Shown piece after piece: positions 60,551-64,000 of a stretch of DNA of 64,000 bases (position 1 is its first letter; every line of letters starts with the position of its first letter). The notes beneath the pieces are model-generated. The model searched no databases and had not been told where the DNA came from. It was given only the letters and a program-made list of their open reading frames with translations. The DNA is from Sepioteuthis lessoniana (lineage: Eukaryota; Mollusca; Cephalopoda; Myopsida; Loliginidae). The DNA is taken from positions 88,247,275 through 88,311,274 of the forward strand of contig OY757911.1 in NCBI GenBank assembly GCA_963585895.1. The letters are read 5' to 3'. Made by a program: the position numbers and the translations under genes.

Positions 60551-61046
60551 ATAAACATATATATATATATATCTCTAAGAAAAAAACCAAAGACCGGTTA
60601 ATTCAGGATTATAAATTTATTTCCATCCTGTATTTTCAGTTTCTGGTGTGAACCAAAAACATGAAGAAAAAATTAATACAGGACTTCTTCAGACCCAATG
60701 GATAATTAATTAAAATTAAAATTAAACCAGAATAGACACGTGGGGTGTAGGGGGACGAGATTTAGGAGTTACCTTGTTTTATTGAATTTCCATTTTATTT
60801 TAATTTTTCAAATTTCTTCTGTCAGTTACAGTTACGGTAATTTAACTTTTTTATTTATTTTTTTAGTTCATTTTCTTTTCATGTTAAGTTCGATAATTAA
60901 CTTTTAAGAGAAATATTAATGCTTATATTAATTTTGATCCCATTTAATTAGCTACCTATTTTTTTAGTGTATATGTTGGATACATTTTTTTTCCTGGTTT
61001 CACTATTTATTTCTATGTTTTTAAATTTTTATAGTTTAAATTTAGT

Positions 61047-61124
<78 letters not shown>

Positions 61125-61803
61125 ATCTATTTTATGTTTCCTTATAACACAACCTAATGAAGTAGAGATGAATGTTGTCAGTTGAATTTATAGTTAGCAG
61201 TTCAAATCATAGAATTTCATTTTCTTTCAGTAAAGATATCAAAGACACGAATTTACCTCATAATTAACTTTAGTAGAATTATAATTGCTGTTCTTGTTAT
61301 CATTGACATCATAGTCGTTATTATTATCCTGTGCTAATTTTAGTATCTTTTCTATATACCCTATTGTTTGTAGCCAGTCCTGTATGCAAGTCTTGAATGT
61401 TTATTAAATACAACTTATGATGTATTCATGTTCATGTGGAAGAACAGTTCAAGTACACAGACAAACAATGAAAGAGACAAAGTGATAGAAAGACAGAATA
61501 CAACGAGAAGATGCAGTGAAACAAAAAAAAAAGTAAAAAATAAGAATTACCCAAATACCTAATCAATAACGACAACATATACATCTAAAAGCAGAAACAG
61601 GCAAAACATTACGAGTGTGTTTCTCATTTTGCTCTTTTTCTTCTTTTGCCATATTTCGGTGGGAATGGTAAGCCAGTTAGTTCCAAGGACAACAGTTAGC
61701 GTGCACACACCTGGATAATTAGGTATCCTAGTTAAAGACCTACATGCTCTGATATCACCATCATCCCAAGCTCTTCGCGGTCGGTCCAAAAAGCGAGAAG
61801 GAG
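40785..61803 (-). CDS. ABLIM: Actin-binding LIM protein (ABLIM / Unc-115 family), C-terminal seven exons
   Basis: ABLIM proteins carry N-terminal LIM domains and a C-terminal villin headpiece that binds F-actin; Unc-115 acts in axon guidance. I assembled seven minus-strand exons with GT-AG borders and matching phases: 61711-61803, 51025-51113, 49552-49648, 48269-48300, 47595-47699, 47405-47476, 40785-40898. Together they give 199 residues, a low-complexity linker (Ser/Thr, Pro/Gly-Tyr) followed by a ~61-residue headpiece. The headpiece N-subdomain is [20 protein letters not shown] and its C-subdomain contains [13 protein letters not shown] and [14 protein letters not shown], with stop at 40785-40787. 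The three core Phe positions and the Trp are present. The Pro before the Trp is replaced (LAEW), and the last residue is Tyr instead of Phe. Upstream exons with the LIM domains lie beyond 64 kb. The match to the family comes from the headpiece and preceding motif, so the choice within the dematin/ABLIM group is an inference. Confidence 0.88.
41158..41664 (-). pseudogene. LINE reverse transcriptase, N-terminal fragment
   Basis: A 168-codon open piece. Residues ~100-160 resemble the start of non-LTR reverse transcriptase ([11 protein letters not shown], then [16 protein letters not shown], corresponding to the usual WK.A.I.P.PK motif). It lacks the catalytic YxDD motif, so it is inactive. Confidence 0.7.
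42295..42533. repeat. Tandem duplication (~118 and ~121 bp) with (GA)n inside each unit
   Basis: Units 42295-42412 and 42413-42533 both contain TTATTTATGGGAGTCATGAG, then (GA)n, then GCAACAAACACTTATAC and CATTTCA. They differ by a few bases and in GA number. Confidence 0.85.
42540..44450. other. ABLIM intron, unassigned sequence
   Basis: AT-rich to 43450. A GC-richer block at 43450-43860 then looks like an unknown repeat. The 90-codon frame at 43780-44052 has no domain or splice support. Confidence 0.35.
44451..44540 (+). repeat. Repeat F copy
   Basis: GTCCACACTATCCTAAAGTA, ATGCTCTATCACCCATATTG and TTATTCATAAATATTGAAAA recur at 46.64 and 60.37 kb. Unclassified. Confidence 0.55.
45308..45865 (+). 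pseudogene. LINE reverse transcriptase, catalytic part
   Basis: The longest open piece (185 codons) of the 44.5-46.4 kb LINE. It has the palm motifs [13 protein letters not shown] and DYADDT with both catalytic aspartates intact. The FTKAFDS motif just upstream is read in another frame, and the C-terminal part (45939-46232) in yet another, so the enzyme cannot be made. Confidence 0.85.
45939..46232 (+). pseudogene. LINE C-terminal region
   Basis: Continuation of the same LINE polyprotein after a frame break: [20 protein letters not shown], then a Cys/His-containing part [19 protein letters not shown]. It ends at a TGA replacing a sense codon near 46230, beyond which recognisable coding continues to about 46372. 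Confidence 0.8.
46630..46740 (+). repeat. Repeat F copy
   Basis: GACTGCGTCTACACTATCCT, ATGCTCTATCACTGATATTG and ATTTATAAATATAGCAAACT, matching 44451 and 60370. Confidence 0.55.
46795..47034 (-). repeat. SINE family B copy
   Basis: Full minus-strand family B with TTTAATGGAACATCAACTTT, TTATTTAATGCTAAAGCTAT, the central complement CTTTCCCAAGGATATTAG and the head TTAACCACTACACTACGAGG. Confidence 0.75.
47405..47476 (-). CDS. ABLIM: ABLIM exon, headpiece N-terminal subdomain
   Basis: 72 nt, phase 0 on both sides, acceptor TTTTTGTAG, donor GTTAGTG. Encodes [20 protein letters not shown] plus NCLE, the N-terminal half of the villin headpiece fold. Confidence 0.93.
47595..47699 (-). CDS. ABLIM: ABLIM exon before the headpiece
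   Basis: 105 nt, phase 0 to phase 0, acceptor CTCATCTTCAG, donor GTAAGTAAC. Encodes [20 protein letters not shown] and ends TWHTEAEPP. Confidence 0.9.
48269..48300 (-). CDS. ABLIM: ABLIM microexon, 32 nt
   Basis: Acceptor TTTTCTTTCTTTAG and donor GTAGATA bound 32 bases, which with the single carried-over G make 11 codons ([11 protein letters not shown]). It is needed to connect the flanking exons: without it the next exon would be read into a stop. This is an inference from phase and splice sites; it could be alternatively used. Confidence 0.7.
48718..48946 (-). repeat. SINE family E copy
   Basis: Minus strand with TTTGGTTAAC-type loss in the head but clear CTATACATAAAATTG counterpart, CACTAATACTCTTCGAAAAG block, and GTTCAAATCCTGAACAAGG as B-box region. 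Confidence 0.6.
49552..49648 (-). CDS. ABLIM: ABLIM exon, Ser/Asp-rich linker
   Basis: 97 nt, acceptor TTTTATTTGCAG, donor GTAAGTG. Starts [20 protein letters not shown] and ends one base into a codon, which demands a following exon of matching phase. Confidence 0.85.
49966..50217 (+). repeat. SINE family A copy
   Basis: Head TTGGCCTAATGAGTAGAGTA, B-box GGGTTCAATCCCAGGTCGAG, AAAATGGTACTTGATGCTG, GGTAAAGTGGAGCAATCCAG, TGTAGTAGCTATTGAAAAGG and the end GTCACCAATTTTACTTATA. It lies in an ABLIM intron. Confidence 0.8.
50220..51020. other. ABLIM intron, no further feature
   Basis: AT-rich intronic sequence; no repeat recognised. Confidence 0.4.
51025..51113 (-). CDS. ABLIM: ABLIM exon, Gly/Tyr/Pro linker
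   Basis: 89 nt, acceptor CTTACACAG, donor GTAAGTC. Encodes [18 protein letters not shown] and ends GPLDF in phase 0. The frame is fixed by both neighbours. Confidence 0.85.
51120..52940. other. ABLIM 10.6-kb intron, left part
   Basis: AT-rich. Two similar passages near 51715-51850 and 51905-52080 (both with AACCTTCTTC and TTCAATTGACA or TTCAATTCACA words) suggest an old duplication. No exon-like splice pair seen. Confidence 0.35.
52946..54210 (-). mobile_element. Mariner element of a second subfamily
   Basis: 1,265 bp flanked by TA on both sides, with a 19-bp perfect terminal match ACACATCACTCAATAAGTC. The transposase on the minus strand is disrupted. The termini and protein differ clearly from the 13.7/29.7-kb pair. 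It inserted in the long ABLIM intron in the gene's orientation. Confidence 0.9.
53040..53990 (-). pseudogene. Mariner transposase, broken
   Basis: The open piece at 53084-53323 contains [20 protein letters not shown] and [18 protein letters not shown]. The two Asp are 34 residues apart (DD34D), with the C-terminal region continuing toward 53040. The first Asp and the DNA-binding region lie upstream to about 53990 in broken frames. A T/A run at about 53796-53818 interrupts it. Confidence 0.85.
54215..55090. other. ABLIM intron, middle; one family E tail-like fragment
   Basis: Mostly AT-rich. At 54930-54990, TTAGCAACCAGTTTAGAAGA and GAATTCAAAACTAAGTGTAC resemble the 3' half of family E SINEs. 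Confidence 0.4.
55094..55352 (-). repeat. SINE family A copy, full length
   Basis: Minus strand: CTCATTGGCCAAGTGAGTAG, GTGTTCGCCAATGG, B-box GGGTTCAATCCCAGGTCG, AAAATGGTACTTGATACCG and the end GTCGCCAACTTTACTTTT. One of the best copies; the head is tRNA-like over its length. Confidence 0.82.
55420..55472 (+). repeat. SINE family D 3' fragment
   Basis: TTTCTCACTGAGTGCACCAT (B-box side) and CTAAGCTCAACTTAGGAAAT (tail). Confidence 0.45.
56146..56280 (+). repeat. SINE family D copy
   Basis: Head CTATTGTGGTATAATGGTTA, then GCAAGCTAGTCTTGCAGTTC, a B-box-like TTTGATTCTAAC, CTCATACTTGTAGCTTTGCA and the tail AAGATATGCTTAATAAATAA. Confidence 0.7.
56568..56690 (-). repeat. SINE family D copy
   Basis: Minus strand: CCTTTAGTATAATAGTTAAT, a B-box-like GTTGAATCTTTACTAAG, and the tail GCACCAAAGCTAAGTTAATT. 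Confidence 0.65.
56716..56955 (-). repeat. SINE family E copy
   Basis: Minus strand: head CTTGTAATGTAATGGTTATC, B-box GGTTCAAATCCTGGATGAGG, central GCTAATACCCTTGGGAATGG and CAGCTATGGGTAAATAGTAG. Confidence 0.72.
56960..57950. other. ABLIM intron, AT-rich
   Basis: No gene or repeat recognised. Confidence 0.4.
57954..58122. mobile_element. Small mariner-like MITE
   Basis: 169 bp flanked by TA. The left end CAAGGGTAAGCTGAAAAGTT and the right end (complement) CATGAGGGATTTGCTAAAAA are imperfect inverted repeats of the type seen in mariner termini. No coding capacity. Confidence 0.5.
58125..60250. other. ABLIM intron, AT-rich
   Basis: Contains (TTA)-rich tracts near 58790-58950 and a (TA)n(CA)n at 59850-59883. 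No exon-like segment seen. The 62- and 65-codon frames have no support. Confidence 0.4.
60255..60437 (+). repeat. Repeat F copy, longest
   Basis: Begins near GTTAGGATAGCATATACAGA and ends TTATTTATAAATATAGCAAA. The last 70 bases match the copies at 44.45 and 46.63 kb, and the upstream part (GGTGAGAAACTGATAGTTAC) resembles the inverse of 46575-46600. Confidence 0.45.
60438..60487 (-). repeat. SINE family A 3' fragment
   Basis: Complement of the family end: AAGTAAAGTTAGCAACTATA and GTGCTACTCCTTTTCCTGG, then cut by a (TA)n tract. Confidence 0.6.
60485..60575. repeat. (TA)n(CA)n(TA)n microsatellite
   Basis: Compound dinucleotide tract of about 90 bases. Confidence 0.9.
61050..61122. repeat. (TA)n microsatellite, longest in the window
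   Basis: About 72 bases of uninterrupted TA. Confidence 0.95.
61123..61705. other. ABLIM intron next to the first visible exon
   Basis: AT-rich. The open frame at 61559-61789 combines the true exon with intron sequence read through its donor site, so it is not a gene of its own. Confidence 0.5.
61711..61803 (-). CDS. ABLIM: ABLIM exon, linker (first visible)
   Basis: 93 nt between a TTTCTTTACAG acceptor and a GTGTGTG donor; enters in phase 1 and leaves in phase 1. Encodes [16 protein letters not shown], ending at RIPNYP plus one base. The junction with the next exon forms a Val codon. It is flanked downstream by a 10.6-kb intron. Confidence 0.85.
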
Positions 61804-62060
61804 CTGTAAAGAAAGAACAGATTTATAACATATACCAGAAGACTTGAATGATGTTTTTAGAACAAGGGTCTGCAAAATATAGTCTGTGACCTCTTATGTA
61901 TCATTGAATATATGACCTTGCTTAAAAAAAAAGTTTTCCTACTCAAACAAAATTCAGTATTGAAAAATAGTGAAAGTTATGTTTTAGGAGATCTCAGATG
62001 AATCAATGGTTTACAGCTAAAAACATTTTGATAGTATGAATTCCTACCCATACATTTGGT
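61804..62060. other. Intron upstream of the first visible ABLIM exon
   Basis: No exon recognised between 61804 and the right edge. The preceding ABLIM exon must end in phase 1 beyond 64 kb or be unrecognised. Confidence 0.4.
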
Positions 62061-62061
62061 C

Positions 62062-62189
62062 TGGTTTAGTTTATTTAATGGAATATCAACCTTTGTGGGT
62101 TATTCAATGCCAAAGCTATCCTTGTAGAAGAACAGTAATGATACTATTTAACTCAGTAGGGGGAGGGAAGAGATAAGGGGGTTTATACA
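62062..62189 (-). repeat. SINE family B copy, truncated
   Basis: Tail and middle only: TTTAATGGAATATCAACCTT, TGCCAAAGCTATCCTTGTAG and ACTATTTAACTCAG. The head is missing. Confidence 0.65.
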
Positions 62190-62237
62190 CACATACATTT
62201 ACTGTCATACAAACTTTGCAATGTTAAAGTATGAATT

Positions 62238-62508
62238 TATCCAACCATGGGCAGGTGCAATACAAGGTCAATTTTTAAGTGGAGTAAAGGTTGTTTAAAA
62301 TTAGTTTTCCTTCTAGTTTAGTTGTCTTGTTAAAACTAAATAACCTGGACAGTCCTACTATTTACCCATAACTGGAGAAAGAACAGATGAGCTCATGCCT
62401 TTCCCAAAGGCATTGGCAAGAAGTGAAACACAAACAGCCTTGTCCAGGTTTGAACTCAGGTTGCTAGTTCCATTTCCTATGATGATAACCGTTACACTAA
62501 GCATGTCT
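62238..62508 (-). repeat. SINE family E copy, full length
   Basis: Minus strand: head CTTAGTGTAACGGTTATCAT, B-box GTTCAAACCTGGACAAGGC, central CCAATGCCTTTGGGAAAGGC and CCAGTTATGGGTAAATAGTA, tail AAAAATTGACCTTGTATTGC. Confidence 0.72.
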
Positions 62509-62907
62509 TGTCCTTTTATGATAATGTAATCCTGCATGTAAACTACAAGGATATCTTCATTACTAAGTAATCAATGTCTTGTCTAAATCTTTTCCTACTT
62601 CTTGAACATTTTTCTTAGCAAATCTTGTTCAATTGATCAAGAAAGATATGAAAGAGGAAAGCAAAAATCTTAAGATCCAAGTTCTTTGTACACACACATC
62701 TTATAATAACCTTTTCACACCAGTGTATGACTAGTTAAATTCTAAAAGATGTAACATGTGCAACTGTAGGTGAATTTCTAGCACAGTGCATCTTACAAAT
62801 ATTGCTGAATTTCATGCTATGTTCCAATTGGTGGTCTAAATTTTCCACCTGCTGAGGTATCCTTGAATTTGGTTTCATGAACAGAGCAGAAAATTTACTG
62901 ATATCAT

Positions 62908-62950
62908 TAAAAAAAAAAAAAAAAAAGAAAAAAAAAGAAAGAAAAAAAAA
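62908..62950. repeat. A-rich run
   Basis: A-rich tract with a few G, directly before the palindrome at 62950. Confidence 0.8.
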
Positions 62951-63011
62951 AGGTAAATGTTATGAATGGTATTAGAACTATAGTTCTAATACCATTCATA
63001 ACATTTACCTT
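62950..63011. repeat. Perfect 62-bp palindrome without spacer
   Basis: The left arm AGGTAAATGTTATGAATGGT...AACTA is followed at once by its exact complement TAGTTCTAATACCATTCATA...ACCT. Arms of 31 bases, centre between 62980 and 62981. It could form a cruciform or hairpin. The word ACCATTCATAACA recurs at 63069. Confidence 0.95.
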
Positions 63012-63193
63012 ATATACTCATGTAATGAACAACTTTTTAAGACCAATTTTTCACCTAAAAACAAGGGACCATTCATAACACACAATATATAATAGCATAG
63101 CCAAAAGTTAAGGGGTTGTTCATTATATCAATATATGATAAAAAGACCCCTTTATGGCTAAAAATTAGGGATTGTTTATTACATGAGTATATA
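63011..63193. mobile_element. Small foldback/MITE-like element
   Basis: The left end TATATACTCATGTAATGAAC and the right end complement TATATACTCATGTAATAAAC form ~22-bp inverted repeats with one mismatch around a 180-bp unit. The interior (AAAAACAAGGGACC and the inverse-like GACCCCTTTATGGCTAAAAA) is also partly self-complementary. No coding capacity. Confidence 0.65.
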
Positions 63194-63194
63194 C

Positions 63195-64000
63195 AGCATA
63201 TTATTTTAACATTTTATGAGGATTTAAAGGTTTTAAATCAATATTTATCCCCAGAACTCCTGATTAGAAAGTAGTAATACAAATAGTATAATATCAAATT
63301 TAAATTGTAGTTGGAGTGTACTAAGGTAATAAGCACTTGTCTCCTGTAACTTTCTATGATTCACAACCAAACTGGAAATAAGAACCTTGGATTCATATTT
63401 GTATGGAAAAAAAAAACACCAACTTTTTCAAAGCTGAAATATATTAAATCTGTATACAGGTCAGTGTCAACTAATGATGACTCCTATTCTAGATAATAAA
63501 ACTGATGTTTTTTTTATTGAGGAACCCTAACAATGATTAAATACTATTAACCCATAACCTATAAAGTCTCTTAAAATTGGTTAACAACTTAATACTTTAT
63601 ACCAATTAAGTAAATTACTCATTTGCAATACATCTGCTTTTCAGTGCAATGTTTGCTATCAGATATCAAAAAGTAGACATTATTCAGTAGAACTGTACAA
63701 CCGGAAATTAATTACTTTAGGTTTTAACCCATAGCAGAAGCTACTTGATAAAACAGTAAGAGGGAAATGTTTTCATATTCTGACTTTGCAAAAAATTGAA
63801 CAATTAGAACATATATAAAAATGGTCACAATCATAAACCTACTTTTTTTTAGTAAATAAGTGACATGCTCATCCTTTCTAACCATATAATAAAAACTGTT
63901 GATTGGGGACCTAAATGTCTTTAAAATAATTTAATAGAGGACCTAAACATCTCAAAGCTGATTGTTATAATCATTTAAAATTTAGATCTGGTTATTCAAC
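63195..64000. other. AT-rich right edge
   Basis: No exon, repeat or RNA gene recognised. It should still be intron of the ABLIM gene. Confidence 0.4.

Noticed and set aside
61559..61789. 76-codon minus-strand gene
   Set aside because: It is an ABLIM exon read through its donor site into the intron, and the start is not an ATG.

Overview
The window is from an animal genome and looks invertebrate. It is very AT-rich, densely filled with repeats, and holds one clear cellular gene split by long introns. Many repeats are tRNA-derived SINEs. At least two SINE families share a central block although their 3' ends differ. That architecture is known from several SINE superfamilies, including the cephalopod Ceph-SINEs, so a mollusc or cephalopod is plausible but not shown. 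No bacterial features are present.

Host gene (40.8-61.8 kb, minus strand): seven exons with consistent splice phases encode the last 199 residues of an actin-binding LIM protein (ABLIM / Unc-115 family), ending in a villin-type headpiece. One exon is a 32-nt microexon. The LIM domains must lie beyond the right edge. Introns here reach 10.6 kb and carry most of the right-hand repeats.

Left part (1-40 kb): I see no convincing cellular gene. The first ~340 bases are GC-richer and may be a gene end. A CCAAT-containing patch near 3.4 kb is promoter-like. From 5 kb on, repeats dominate: seven tRNA-SINE-like groups (called A, B, C, D, E, G, H here; C has no recognised tRNA head), a 5S rRNA-derived SINE at 17.9 kb, two related mariners (13.7 and 29.7 kb), MITEs at 12.7 and 13.2 kb, a copia-type LTR element with 5-bp target duplication at 20.0-22.8 kb that has lost its reverse transcriptase, an LTR-like unit near 25 kb, and a decayed mariner near 34.5 kb.

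Right part (41-64 kb): inside or upstream of the ABLIM introns lie two broken LINEs (41.1-42.5 kb and 44.5-46.4 kb), a third mariner of a different subfamily (52.9-54.2 kb), more SINEs, a mariner-like MITE (58 kb), and a perfect 62-bp palindrome next to another foldback element (63 kb).

All transposon proteins are interrupted by stops, frameshifts or deletions. The points most worth a second look are the SINE network that shares central domains and tails, the 5S-headed SINE, and the foreign-looking open frame inside the gutted copia element.
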